NCBI RefSeq assembly: GCF_037038585.1
Contig: NC_092520.1
Location: forward strand, 191,312,604-191,376,603
Length of the DNA: 64,000 nt
Source of the DNA: Patagioenas fasciata
Lineage: Eukaryota; Chordata; Aves; Columbiformes; Columbidae
Direction: 5' to 3'
Shown here: one piece after another, positions 1 through 13,200 of the stretch
How positions within the stretch are numbered: position 1 is the first letter of the stretch
Layout: each line of letters starts with the position of its first letter
The notes under the pieces: model-generated
The model's input: the letters and a program-made list of their open reading frames with translations, nothing else
Told to the model about the DNA's origin: nothing
The model's database searches: none
Position numbers and translations under genes: made by a program

Positions 1-1054
1 ACTGTATAAATTAATGTAAAATATTGAACTTCTAATTAAACGTCAGAAAGCAATTTCTTTTTCTTCACACATAAATTGAATGTAAGTACCTCCTGTCTCC
101 CTTAAAACCATTCTGGTTTTATGTACATTTGAGGAACAGATTCAGGAAGGGGACCTTTGAATACAACATTCGGGTTCCCATGGCTTTTGCAATGACAGAG
201 TCCTGAAGTCTAAATGTCCAATAATGCCCACACTTCTGCTCCCTGACATGCACAAAGACACTAAACTGAGCAGAAGCCATGAACTAGGTCTGCTTACTGG
301 TAGTTACTTACTGGTTCCTGCCTTTTCGTAGTCCTCCCCAGCCAATATTCAAAATGCATCACAAGAAGAAGCAAAATAAACGATAAAACAAGAAATTGTT
401 TAACCAACAAATTAGAAATAATATAAAGTGTGGGACATAACTTACAGGGAAGAGGAACAATTCACAATGTCACTGAGAAGACAAAATCTTCTGTCCTTTA
501 GTTTTAACTTTCATATGAAAGATCAGTTGTATGCTCAATACATGGAAATTGTTAAGGGTATAAGAAGCTAGCCAGAATAGAAAATGAACAGGTGAAAGAA
601 CATTTGGATAGGTACAATGTACTCAGACCAGGGCTGACTGATCAAATTTTCCCTCTTGAGTACTTGAGGAATTTACATAAAACAATTTCTGAATAATTAG
701 CACTTGTTTGTGAGACCTCAGAGCAGATGGAGAACTCTACCAGGAGAAAAGAAGGATCAGCTGAATGTGTCAAACTAATTCTGATATCCAGAAAGCTACT
801 GAAACAGGTAATTAAATAATCAATTTAAAATGTTTAGAGGATAATAGCTTGATAAGAAACAGCCAACACTAATTTGTCAAAAGCATGTAATGTCAAAGAA
901 AGCAAATCTTTCTCTGACTGCCCAGTGACTTTGACTGGTCTAGTAGATGAAGAAACCATAAAAGTAATGTATCTTGGTTTTAGAAAAGCTTTTGTTTAAT
1001 TGCATTCTCCTAAGTAAATTCAAGTGGTATGACTTACAAGAAAAGTATATAGTG
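1..1054. other. Intergenic, nothing recognised
   Basis: AT-rich sequence with no long open frame, no RNA gene and no repeat that I can identify. It lies downstream of the SLC13A1 3' end. Confidence 0.6.
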
Positions 1055-1535
1055 TGGGCATTGTCAGGGACATCTTTCAGTAGGTCAGATTGCTCAAAGT
1101 CCTGTCCAACCTGACCCTGAACACTTCTAGGGATGGGGCATTCACAGTTTCTCTGGGCAGCCTGTTCCGGTGCCTCAACACCCTCATCATAAAGAATTTC
1201 TTCCTTATGTCCAATCTAAATCTACCCTATTTTAGTTTAAAACAATTGCTCCTGTCCTGTCACTACAGGCCTTGGTAGAAAGTTTCTCTCCATCTTTCCT
1301 ATAAGCCTCCTTTATATGGTGAAAAGCCACACAAAGGTCTTGCCGGAACATTTTCTTCTCCAGGCTGAACAACTCCAACTCTCTCAGCCTGTCCCCATAG
1401 GAGAGGTGTTTGATCCCTCTGATCATTTTCATGGCCTCCTCTGGACTGTCTCCAACAGGTCCATGTCTGTCCTGTACTGAGAGCCCCAGAGGCGGACACA
1501 GCACTCCCGGTGGGGTCTCATGAGAAGGGAGGGGA
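1055..1535 (-). mobile_element. CR1 LINE fragment (3' portion)
   Basis: On the + strand this reads as the reverse complement of the CR1 3' region. Typical phrases are present in the expected order: 'ctgggcagcctgttcc' followed by a cysteine-poor coding remnant, then 'ctctcagcctgtccccatag', 'tggcctcctctggactg' and 'cagcactcccggtggggtctca'. The copy is truncated at its 5' end, and the terminal octamer repeat is not visible near 1055, so the 3' tip is eroded. Short open frames inside it are remnants of the element's reverse transcriptase gene in broken frames. The element family is sure; the outer limits are good to about 30 bp. Confidence 0.88.
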
Positions 1536-4500
1536 GGGAGAGAATCACCTCCCTCTACCTAATCTAAGGTATAGATTGTCTCTTCACATGTGCTTGATTC
1601 CTCTACCCACGACTGGTTCATTGGCATCATGCCCAGGAATATGCGGAAACATTTTATTTATTTAGGCTAGAAAGGAGAAGTCTGAATTAGGGACAAAATG
1701 GCAGCCCTAAGTGTTAAAATCAGAGAAAAAATAAACCTTTGTGGGGATAAATGATCAGTTGGTCAACACATCCTCTGGTGTTAGCTGAGATATGACTAAT
1801 TTATGTGAGAAAAATTTAGATTATATATCAGGCATTAGAACTGGTATTACACAGCTTTCTATAACGTACTATCCAAAATCTACTTTCTTGAATGACTCAG
1901 TAGATGAACTTGGTTTTTATCTGAATGCAGTTCTGTTTTCTCATTAACTATTAGTTTCTAGCTGGAGTAGTAGCTCCTGAAGTTCATAGCAGCATTATCA
2001 CCTGCAAATGCTAATATGTTGACTGAATTCAAACCATTTAATTATTTTACAACACTTTTTTTTTTGCATTTACGAGTATTGTTAATACAATTGCATTACT
2101 GTCTTGGCTATAATCAAAATGACAAAGAAGTATTTCCCCTTTGAATTTGTAGTAATAAGTAGCTACAAAAAGCATTTTGCTATTTCTATGCCTTGAGGTC
2201 TTAGTAGCCACAGGAAAAAAACAAAACAAAACAACAAACTACCAACAAAACAACACACATGCAAAAAGTCCAAACCAATTCCTCATTTCAATCAATCTTC
2301 AGCTGTTTCCACAATTAAGAAGGAGGCCAATGTAACGAGAGCAATGAATCGCTTGGTCTTGCTGAGATGCATCATTTTATCCTAGGGGAGCGTGTATCTT
2401 GGGAAACAGTTCTATTTAATTTGTACCCATAATCAAGCAATGTGATTTTATTTACATAGGAAAAGTCTATGAATTTTATTTACAAATGCATTTCAGCAGA
2501 ATGTGGCTCACAACCTTGGGTAATCACACTGAAAGGGCTTACAAATATTCTTATGAGTTAAATGAGTGGAATTTCCTATAGCTCTGATCCACTGCTAAAT
2601 AGCTCAAAACGGCCATTAATGTTGTCTGTTACCAGTTTCTCGAAAGATTTTTTACTTTCATTTGGTTTGCTGTGATAGAAGACACTCACAATTTTGCTAA
2701 GACCCTACACAATACAGTAGCTAGTGGTAATTAGTACTATCTTCTTTTAGTGCTTTTTTTTTTACTTTTATGCTAATGTTACTTGTCAGGAAAACACCCC
2801 CACTGGCTTCAAATCAGAGATACCTTGACATTTCTCAGATGTGGACAAGGAAGAAGACCCAAGATATGCTTAGGGGAGACTCATTCTGGAGCTTGTTGCA
2901 GAAGCTGAATTGGGTTTAGGACACCCACCTGCACTGCCAGCTGCTCGTAGTGGCATCCACTATCAGAAGACCATCTCCAGAGCTCTCCTAGGCAAAAGCT
3001 CTGCTCCCAGGTGATAGAACAAGGTAAAGTCCATGGGGAGGGGCTGGGCAAACTTGGGTTGTGACACAGGTGAAGGGACCATTATAGAAAAGAGAACTGC
3101 TTGGCTTGACTGAGATCGCCAAGTCCACTCCTCTGCTCTGCTGGCTTTGAAGGGCAATCAAAGCTGACAGGAGTTTCCATCTCCCATGAGCTAGGAGAAG
3201 TTTCACATTTCCTGTGGTTTAGTCTCATCAGGGCTGGGTAAGAGGCGTAGAAAATTTCCGTGCTTCTGGCACCTTCATATAGTAGCTTTCATTGACCTTG
3301 CAGCATCATGCGTAACACCATCTGTTTTTGCCACGTGATCTGTAAAATCATGCTGGAAGTGCAACACAACTCGAGAGTGAGGGCATAAGTGGCTGCAGGA
3401 AAGCACTGGAAGTTTGGATCTGATTATAAGGCTTTAGTCATAATCCACTATGTATGAAGGGTGCTCCACACCTAAAAATTTCGAGAGTGGTGTTCAAAAA
3501 AAAAAACTCGTGAGGTATTGTCTAAGCCGTGAATTCTAGAACTGCTATACTGAGAATGTGCAGCGTAACCAGGAAAGTGTTAACAGCTTATTGGAATTGA
3601 AGAATTGTTTTTAATGGGTGCAAAACTCCATCTGCTTTCACAGTGTGAAAAGGGAAAATTATGGTACTACCTGTGCTATCCATTTCCTTCTACTCTGATG
3701 CATTCTAATAACATCTAAAGAAATAACTAGCTAGCACATAGTTTTCTATATTATGCAAACTGAACTTTTCAAATCCATGAAGGATGTCAGCAAATGTTGT
3801 CAGTCTTGTACATGGATCATTACCCGTTATGAAAGGTGAGACTCAGACCCGAAGACTGTAGGTTATTTTCTCTCTCTCTCCCCCTCCATTCCTTTCCCCC
3901 TCCATCCCTTCCTTTCCTTCTTCCCTGCTCCCTTGCCTTCTCACTTATTTTCTTTCCTTTTTTTTTTTTAAATTTTCTTCCTTTTATTTCTTTAAAATAA
4001 GAAGCAGCATTCTACAAGACAATATAAAAGTCTAATAAAGGATAATTGTTCAGAGAAATAGTCTAGGAAAGCAGAAAATGCTTTTGCCATTTGTTATGCA
4101 GTCAAGCAAGTGCTACAATACATAAGAGACTTTTAGTCTGTTTACTTCTGCTGAACCAAATAGTAAAAACTATCAAGTGTTTGTGGCTTAGTTACACATG
4201 CCTGGAATGCTTAGGTTGTGTAGCTTTAGTGCATGTGCTTACCACTTTATGTTTGCTTTGCTAGCTATGCTCATGTTGTGCACAAATGAAGATGGACATC
4301 ATACAGCATGAATTATGATGTTCAGAGTGAAGAACAGCTTACCTCAGTGGTGCTCTGTGTACTGTAAAGGCTGACCCACTCAACCTGATAAATCCCAGTG
4401 AATGCTGTGTTAAAACCCACTTGTAATAAAAAGATTTTGTTTTATTTTTACTTAAAGAAAACCACCTGTCCTGAAAGTTCAACTTTGATATTTTATCACA

Positions 4501-6094
4501 GGCTTTGAACTCAATATTTTTCCTATGCCTACACACCCAAAGGCCTATATTCAAAGGAAAATCCATGAATCTGACTGCCTACTTAGTTCTAAAAGTATGA
4601 AATTACTCTCTCAAACTGTTCAGATTGATTCCTACATTAGGCATCTCTGATTATCACTGTGCCTACATTTCTCTGTGGGCTGTGGGACCACAGTTCAGCA
4701 ACAGCAAGACATTCTCAACTTCCCTTGCCCAGGGTGAAGGTCTCCCTGCTCCTCGGGGGTTTACCAGCGAGAGAGGGCACTAGCGTGCTTGTGGCCCCAG
4801 TTGCCAAACCCAGACTTTCCCCTCACAGCTGATTTCCCATGCTATGGGATAGCTATAGCTATCCTTTTGAGACTCACACAGTTTTCTCTGCTGGCTGCAC
4901 AGATTCTGTCAGGAGGAGAATGCATCTTATAGCCTGGTAACACTGGAGTCTCTTTACAGATGTAAAAGCTGTGGTTTCGAATCATTTAGCACTTGAGGAA
5001 GGACCACAAAAGTTCTCATGCTTCCTGTGTTGATAGAGGATGTTGGAGGATGGAAATGGAAATCTCCAAATGAAGGAGGCAGGTTGCACGAAAATGCGCT
5101 GTAGCATTCTTCAATCAATGCCTAAGAACAGAGTTTCAGGCACATGCTTTTCATTAGCATATTATTTTGGATGGTTTGGGTGTTTTCAGCTCTTCAGCCC
5201 TCATGTAGTAATTTGTTTTGCCTCAGATCTTGTACCGGAGTTTTGAGAACTTAGGACAGCAGTCTGAAGCCCACTCTTGGAGTCTGACACACAGGTTTCC
5301 ACATTTGCCACAACTGAATTGGCAGAACCTGAGGCCCTTCATCAAAGGATGGAAAAATGAAATGCTTGGAAGTGATTCTTTCGGTCATCCTTGTGGGTCT
5401 GCTCCAGCACCCTGACCTAAAAAGTTTGTTCGTGACTTGACTGCTTTATAAAGCAGCTAAAGATCTTTCTTCTTTTTGAATTCTTTTAAAACTGAACTTT
5501 TTTTGATATCCAGTAAGGTTAAATTATTCTCAACAGGTACTCTTCTCTGCCATGTATATAAGGTGTTATAACCATAAAAAAGTTTTAAGAAATCTCAGGC
5601 ACCTTTATTGAAAGTTAATCTTTCTTCAGAGATCACAACTTTAGATCTTGTTAATTTATCACTAAATACATGTTGGACTGCACAGCATTTGGGAAATATT
5701 TATTTTAAAAATAATAGATCAATATTGTAGAGGAAGTTTTACAGAAATTGAACACTGTGTAGGTAAAGTAACATACAACAACTTCCAAAAACACTAGGCA
5801 AAAGTATTGAGGAAGAACACTGACAAAAAGTTCAGTAATAGTTAGAAACCACAAATCATCAAGTCAGCTTTACAAAGAGCTAAGCTGCTGATCAAAGTTA
5901 TCATTTATCAATAACAACTGCAAAGCAATCTGATGTCTCTGCAGACTGACTGGGAAATATCCTCATCGCCAGGAGCCCTGGGGCACTGGGGTGCCACCCT
6001 CAGGGCAACTGGTGTCCCACTGGGGACTGCCAAGGGCAGGGGAAGAGGGGGCAGGAACAGATTTCTGTACATCTAAGGGGTCACCAGAAACCTT
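1536..6094. other. Intergenic stretch
   Basis: No gene recognised. It contains the polypyrimidine tract annotated separately. The small open frames (60-75 codons) have no splice context or composition that sets them apart from chance. Confidence 0.55.
3865..3969 (+). repeat. Polypyrimidine tract
   Basis: About 100 bases that are nearly all C and T: a CT dinucleotide run, then TTCC/CCCTCC blocks, ending in a T run. Only a few purines interrupt it. Such tracts can form triplex (H-DNA) structures and are common length-variable simple sequence. Nothing here points to a function. Confidence 0.8.
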
Positions 6095-6360
6095 CCTGTC
6101 CTGCCAGCAATGGTATATAACGTACAACAGTCTTTTGATTGTTGTAATTATTATGCAAACTGGCTTGATGTCTACACCTAATCGAAAAGTTGTAAGAGCC
6201 AGGGTATAAAGTTTGTTTTTTTCACAACACTCTTCCCGAGCTGCTGTGCTGAGCTGCTCCTGAGCGAAGCCCCAGGCCATGTACTGGTTGACTTTAAACA
6301 AGCAAGACCTTTGCAGTAAACAAACATATATATTTCATTTTGAAAGTACATAGGGGGATT
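6095..6360 (+). mobile_element. Probable solo LTR (ERVL-like), eroded
   Basis: The block has LTR-like organisation: an AT-rich upstream part, a TATA box (TATAAA at 6205-6210) after 'aagagccagg', and then a GC-rich stretch with 'gagctgctgtgctgagctgctcc'. After that comes 'gcaagacctttgcagtaaac', where an LTR would have its R/U5 region. The arrangement resembles bird ERVL LTRs as I know them. I found no paired LTR, primer-binding site or internal genes, so a solo LTR is the best reading. The TG and CA ends cannot be fixed by eye. Confidence 0.5.
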
Positions 6361-8057
6361 TACACTGCAAGATTGGTCTGACCATATGATCATAGTAATA
6401 GAACAGTCAGGAAGCTTTTTCCAGGGTTCACTTGTTTTGTGGTTTCTGATAATCTAAAAGCACATCTTCCAAAAGCAAAGTGAAAGTAAATTAAATATAG
6501 AAAAGCCATAGAAAAGGAGAACAAAGACCTGTCACATCTCCCCTAAGGAAGTACATGGCAAAGGCTCCATTTAATGCAGCAGGGATCAGACCATAAATAA
6601 ATAGTAAATAATAAATACTACTTATGTACTAATACAGAAGGCTAATTAGACTTAGCTGAGACAAAGAAAAAGACACACTATTTTTTATGAAAATTGTACA
6701 CAAAGAAATTTACAAATAGTTAATGCAATCATCATATATTAATCAACTCAATTATAGATTCATTTTCACCATTTCTCACAGTACTCACAAACTCTGGACA
6801 AAGCAATGTACATAATAGCATCAGATGAAGAGGACAGTTTCTGCTGGCAATTATCATAGTGCTTTGTGCCGGCTGTCAGTGCCAAATCCACCCATTTGGT
6901 ATCAGGAGAACCAGCCATTTTGAGTTTCTCTTTTTCCTCCTTTTCAGTGTTCTCAGGTGATGAAGTTCTAGCAATATTCACCTCTGCACTGCGGAGTTGT
7001 TCATTTTGACTTAAAATGTTCTTAGAAGCTTTAAAAATATGTTAGCAATAATAACAACTCAGCTCAAAGATTGTGTCTCATTCATTCCTTCAACTTTTAG
7101 CGAAACAACTAGTTTGTTACATTATGACAGTTAAGATGCTGGTCATTGAAAGTCAGTTTATATATAATTCTGCATTTAATTTTGGTAACTTATAAATACA
7201 CATGGCACAACAGATGAGTAACTTTCTTTACCAATCTCTCCCTTTTCTCAGTATATCATTCACCATATATACAGATTGTAGTAAAAATGGTTTTTAAAAG
7301 TGCATCCTTCATTAAGCAATTTGAATCTTCTTTCCTCTTTACTAAGAGACTTTATCACACTCTCTGTCAGACCCTGAAAATATAGACTTAGTTTAGGGAA
7401 ATCTTGTGGTCTGCATTACCTAGGGGTTCAGACACAATGAGTCTTTCTTACCCTATTATCTGTGATCCTGCAAATAAGCCAAAAAGTAAAGCAAATGAAC
7501 AGTTGACAGTCATCCAACAAAACCTGATCTTCAGCTTATGCCAAGAACTGTACCACTTATTACAGAGTTGACAATTTCTGAAGAGTTCTCTTAAATGGTA
7601 AAAAATTATTTTCTTTTTTCAGGAAGATATGCAACTCAAAGAGAGAACACAGGTGTCAAAGCAGCACACTCAGGGACATTCGCAGACCTCAGTGTCATCT
7701 TCAAGGCTGAGGTTACAACTGCAAATTCTGTATTGTGAACATTAACAAAACTGGGGACAGCTCATACGTGGTTAACAAATTTCCTCTGGCCGAATATCAG
7801 CTGCCACGTGGTTACAGTACTGGTTATTCTTTGCAGACTACACCAGCGGAGACTGAAAATACCAAGTCCACTAGAAATGGTAAACAAATGCCATAAAGAG
7901 GAGTGTTCCACTTTTTCATGTTTCATTAAAAAATAAAAATAACAGTTTTACACATAGAATATAATCTATCCCAAATAGACACACTAAAAATCAGTCTGTT
8001 CAACTAAAATGAATATTATATGTTTGTTCACTTGTTTAAAGACAAAACATTTCACCA
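6361..8057. other. Intergenic with unproven coding-like patches
   Basis: No recognised gene. A minus-strand open stretch at 6766-7028 and a plus-strand stretch at 7623-7745 look protein-like and have splice-acceptor-like starts. Both are treated as findings, not as genes. Confidence 0.5.
6766..7028 (-). other. Coding-like terminal stretch, unrecognised
   Basis: About 87 codons stay open from a possible acceptor (..TTTTTAAAG at 7029, with a CTAAC branch-like motif just upstream) to TGA at 6768-6766. The product is hydrophilic: a Lys/Glu-rich patch comes first (SPENTEKEEKEKLK), then a Cys-containing C-terminus ending in SRVCEYCEKW. Composition looks like real protein, but the length is within reach of chance and I do not recognise the family. 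It is not in a frame that joins SLC13A1. Confidence 0.2.
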
Positions 8058-8250
8058 CAGGGACAGTAAAGCACTGGAGGACATTACTCAGGGAAGTTGT
8101 GCAGTCTGTATCTTGTGGAGTTTCAAGATGTGACTGGACAAATCCATGAGCAACCTGGTCTGAATTCAGTGCTAACCTTACTTTGAGCAAGAGGTTGGAC
8201 GAGATGGTCTTCTGAGATTCCACCCACTTGAAATATTCTATGATTCGATG
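8058..8250 (+). mobile_element. CR1 LINE 3' fragment
   Basis: A degenerate CR1 3' end in + orientation. It contains 'gcactggaggacatt', then 'gagcaacctggtctg', then 'gaggttggacgagatggtct', and ends in 'attctatgattcgatg', the eroded terminal octamer repeat. It is strongly 5' truncated. Confidence 0.85.
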
Positions 8251-9801
8251 TTGCCACTGCTCTTGAATAACCTGGAAATTACAGAACTGGAAGAGTGATA
8301 TCTCGGAACCTTACAGTAGGAGCACTCTCTTGGCTGGTTTTCCTGTTTATGCCTTCAGGACCAAAGACCTACACAAACCATGAGCTCTTTGTTTCTGTGT
8401 CATGCATCCTTCTGGGAAGAAGCTGTACGATATAACCCAAGACCTGTGTCTTGGCTTAGCTACTTGATAAGCATTTCCCACTAGTATCTGATGAGTTAGA
8501 GGCTTCATTTGACCAGGTGTTGCATCTCTGTAATCATAATCATTAATGTAGGAGATCGGTTAACATCATTTGTATAGAGTCAGCTCCTGACTGGCCTAGT
8601 AATGGACAAAACCCTATTTTACTGAGCACTGTACAAAAAAAAAGAGAGGTACCCATCCTAAAGAGACAGCAGCCTCAGTCAGGCTGAAAAGTGTGGTTGC
8701 ATGTACGGATAGCAATTACTTACATAAAAACATCATCACTAAGAAAAACCGCTTCTTTAATGACTCATTGCAGCTGAATCTGCAACCAATAGCTAATGGA
8801 AGCAAAAAATATATATAACAATCCTATACACTGTTTTCTGGCATTATAGAAATCATGACTGACATCTCTACTCTAAATATGCATTATCAAAAATACATGT
8901 ACAGCATCTGATCAGAAAACAAAGGCACTTTTGTTGTCAGTGTTGCTAGGAAAAATGATAATTTACAGTATCTGTAAAAGACAGATTAAGGTTTACAACC
9001 ATCACAGAGGTGCCCCAAGGGATGACCCAAGCTAAATACATGCAGCTACTAACTAAATCATCTTTACAAATTGTCACAGGTCTTCCCAACAGGTGAAGAG
9101 AACAACACTGTATTTCGTACAATAAAAACACGTAACAATCATATAAGGCGTCATTATTGGAAGATACATTTGACTCCAAACTTCCATTCTGACTATATCA
9201 CACTGTTTTGTGTTTACAACATCAACAGAGTCTAGGAGCCTTAAACTGGCACCTGCCCTGTAGAGATCATGAGCCTCCTCATGAAGATGCATTGTATTTT
9301 TGATTGATGGACTGAGCGTCACATCTCCAGCACTCTATCTTGTGCTTTCATTCATCAAGGGGATCCATCTCTTGGGAGAGAGGCGTGTTGATAATTTAGT
9401 CTCCATTTGTATAGACCAACTCAGATTTATCAATACATGTCTATCCAGAAAGCTACTAAATGACATCAAAACCAACACATTCTCCTTCCAAAGTACAAGG
9501 TGCTTAACAGACAAAGTGCTGTGTAAGTGGTCATGCTACTCTTCTCCATTTTTTGTGCATTTTTGACAGGTTTGTAAACTATGTGTTCAAGACAACCCCC
9601 TACCTGATCTTTTTTTTGTGGTCAACACCATTTTAAACAATCTTTGAATCTAGAAAACAGAAAACCAATACATTCTTGGACAAACCCCAAATATCACCAA
9701 AGTAATAGTAAGAAAAGGTATTTGAAATAATAAAATCTAAATCTCATTATTCCGTTAGCCTGAGAATGGGGCCAAACTGCCAGTGATAATGGCTATGTAC
9801 A
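8251..9801. other. Downstream flank of SLC13A1
   Basis: No gene or repeat recognised. Part of it may be 3' UTR if a more distal polyadenylation site than 9802 is used. Confidence 0.45.
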
Positions 9802-9807
9802 TTTATT
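9802..9807 (-). terminator. Candidate SLC13A1 polyadenylation signal
   Basis: AATAAA on the minus strand, about 300 nt past the SLC13A1 stop codon. It is the first canonical hexamer I find downstream. Use of this site is inferred from position only. Confidence 0.35.
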
Positions 9808-10107
9808 TCTTTTCTTTTATAACATGAACATATAAAATTTCAGATGAGCTGAAGCAGATTAGAAACTTTATCTAACTTTATGATATTTAGAAAGCCTAGC
9901 ACTCTTTCTGATTAAACTCACAGACTGCATCATCAGTGTCCAAGACTGTGAAATATGGCATTTATAGTAATGTAGATCCTTACTGTTGTGGTGGCAAAAA
10001 GCATTTTAAGTGACTCACCACATGTCATTGGAAAAGAAACAAAACCAATCCAAGCCAATCCCCATGATTATATTTTTTTTCTTTTTTTTTCTTTTTCTTT
10101 TGTTTTT

Positions 10108-10251
10108 TTACAGCCCAGTGCTATTTGTAGAAGAAATGATTGGTGCCCAGCTTGGGTATGTATAGAGATCGAATATAGGCACTATCCACGTCATAATTGC
10201 AAGCATAACTACAGCAACTCCAATGATGTTAATGCCCAAACCAGCTTTCAC
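10108..10251 (-). CDS. SLC13A1: SLC13A1 exon 15 (stop codon)
   Basis: Residues 559-605 and TAA (10110-10108). Contains a last membrane segment, then [11 protein letters not shown] and a tail ending TNSTGL with a glycosylation sequon, as at the NaS1 C-terminus. The 3' UTR starts with an A-rich run (T-rich 10072-10107 on the + strand). Confidence 0.97.
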   Translation of the reverse strand: MKAGLGINIIGVAVVMLAIMTWIVPIFDLYTYPSWAPIISSTNSTGL

Positions 10252-13200
10252 CTGAAGGAGAAAAAAAAGAAAGCAGAAATTCACATCAAGACAAGTTTTT
10301 GAAATGTTAAAATTCCTCTTTGGGGGGTTTTGCTTGAAACTCACCATGTCCATAACAGTTAAATGACCATATGAAAATACAATGGCATTGGCTGGGTTTG
10401 ATACAGGAAGCAGGAATGCAAAGGAAGTACACAAGGTAGCTGGTATCAAAATGAAAAGTGGGTTCACATGGATGGCTTCAGCCTATCATAAAATAAAAGA
10501 GAGACTAGCTGTCAAGGGACACATTTGCCAAATGAAATACATAAATACAAACTTAACACAAGTGAACTGTGAACATAACTACCAGCATAAATAGTGAGAA
10601 AGAACCTTTTCTGATAACTCATTTTTAAGATTATGTCTGGGAATGCTTCAGAGGAGAGAAGGTGATTCTAAGACTGAATAGCTACTGAACTTTAAATTAA
10701 TGCCTGGTGTTTTTTAATTGTTGTTTGGTCCATAAAATAAGACTATTGCAAAGAGTGTGGGCACTGCACAGGCACTAAAAGCAAAACACTGCAAGAGAGA
10801 TTATAAAGTTGAATTTATATACTATACTCAGGATGAATTCAATGAAGTGAGGACTGGGGTTTCTTTGTAAGATAGGGAAAGGACATTACTATGTGTTTAG
10901 GCTGCCCAAGAGGAAAATCTACAGACTAGAAGATGATTAGTAAATTTTGAAGAAGAAGAGAGACTGGATGATTTGATAAAGATGATGAGAAGAAAGGACA
11001 CAACTGAGCTAAGGAGAGAAGAAATGAGAATTATATATAAAGAATATCTACTAGCCCTCTCTTTTCTTTGGTCACAGCTTTAAAGTTGCAGTGTTAATAA
11101 TTTTCACTGAAAGATGTGATGCTGAAGAAACACCAAGAGAGCTGTCCTTTTAAAGTGCTTCAACTTTTCGCAAGTAGAAATATGGTGTCAATTTTTGAGT
11201 GTTAAACTTTTACCTAATTTTACTGAATTTTCAGCATCTGCTGTAAAAAAGCCCCCAACCAACCAAGTATCCAAAGCACAAGACAGCACAGCAAAAAATG
11301 CATGAAGTATTTTATGCAGACTTTTTAAACCCACTTATTTGAGCAACTATATGATTACATGGATGATGATAGAGCAGATTCTTATTAAAACCGGCCTTTG
11401 TATACTCACCAAAGGAGATAGTATGGGCAAAAATATTGTAATGGTAGCTGGATTGCTGGCCACTTCTGTTACTGATGTGACAATAAGGCATGATATTAAG
11501 ATAATCAGCCACAAGGGTAGTGATCCTAGAGGGCTCAATTTACTTGCTACCCACTCAGAAAGTTTTGAAACCTGCATAAGGAATATGACAACATCATGTT
11601 TTACATATTACTGAAAAGAAAATTTAATAAATGGTAGAGAATAGAATAGAAATTTACTCATCTGCTAATTGTGAAGCGGTTGCATAAAAGAGTAAAAATT
11701 TGAAATATTTTCCGTATTCCTACCAGATGTTTTTAAGAACATTTTTTGAATTCAATGGTGTCCTATAGGAACCCATGGAAACGATATTTTACTTATTTAT
11801 GTTTGCACCTCTAAGATGGTTAGAGGAATCATAATCAGAAACCCATAATATGCATATATCAGGCTTCATAACCAAAGTTTGGCCCCAAACCTCCTTGATT
11901 TACTCGAGTATCCAGCAGGGCTCCATGAGGGAGGTACCTCAGTGACAGGGAACATTAACCCTAAGGCTTAGGAAACAGTCTGTCTGCACCTCTTCTACCA
12001 CCATCAGGTTTAAATTAAGTAACAAACAGTAGTCATCATTCTGCACAATCTTTGAAGAAAAAGCAAACTCCTGTTTTTGTAACCCTGTTTTCTGAACATC
12101 TTGAATATTCATTATATTTATCATGTTCTGTATTGCTACAGAATAACTTGCTAAAATAAGAGAATAACTGTGAATTGACTGCATGTCTGAATTGCTCCTG
12201 ATGCCATGCTAGTTGTTCAATATCTTCTATAAATTACATTACCTCACAGCCTTCTGCCAGTGCAAACCCGCCACCAACAAGAATAGCTATTTCCCAGGGC
12301 ATGCATGACTGAAATTCCTTCCAAGTAATCAGTGGAGTGTAACCAAAAACAGCTAGAGGAAAAAAAAAGAAACAAAACACAAACACATTTAAAAACATAT
12401 TGAAAAACATCTTGAAATAATCTCTCTAAGGAAGTACTTGGGAAATATTCAAAGGCAAAATCTCATAGTTATAACATGAATTAAGACTTTGACATGCACA
12501 GCCTGCACTTCCTGGGTTAGACCCTTAGCTGCTGAAAAGTGTCAGAGCCTGAAGACAATGGAGCTATAACTGCTTCTACCAGTGGAACGTTGTCCCCTGG
12601 TAGAGGGCCCTATGGAAGATAGCCATGGTGTACCAATGAGTTTCAACTACTCAGTAAAACTGCACTATTCAGATTGCTGCACAAATGCTGTTTCACTTAG
12701 ACTCGTTTAGGTTCTGATCTCACATTCTCTGTGAATTCCCAGATCTCATTGATGTCAGGAGCAGAACTGAATGCACAAAGAGGACAAGTCAGAGGTGTAC
12801 TTTAATCAGAGTAAATCCCATTTGGAAGGGTAAAATGTAATGAGAATAGACTCATTTACCATGTCGAATTTTATAGGGTACCTTAAATAAGCAGTTACAT
12901 TTTCAAAAACTCAACCCAGCCCCGTGCAGTCCCGTTCAAAGTCCATTGCAATCAACAGGAAGGTGTTTTCCACTGGCAGTGTTGGGCTGCAGGTAGCAGG
13001 CTCCTGCTCACCACCATTTCTTGCTGCTCACATTGCTTAATTGTTGGCACTGACTTCCAGGCCAGGGATGCTTTACATCCCAGTGGGATATTATCCTGTA
13101 TTAAAATTTTAACAATATTCTTCTAATAAATGTAACACGTTATATTTATGGTTGCATTTTAGATACCTTGTTGTAGTATAATCCACATCAAAAGATACTC

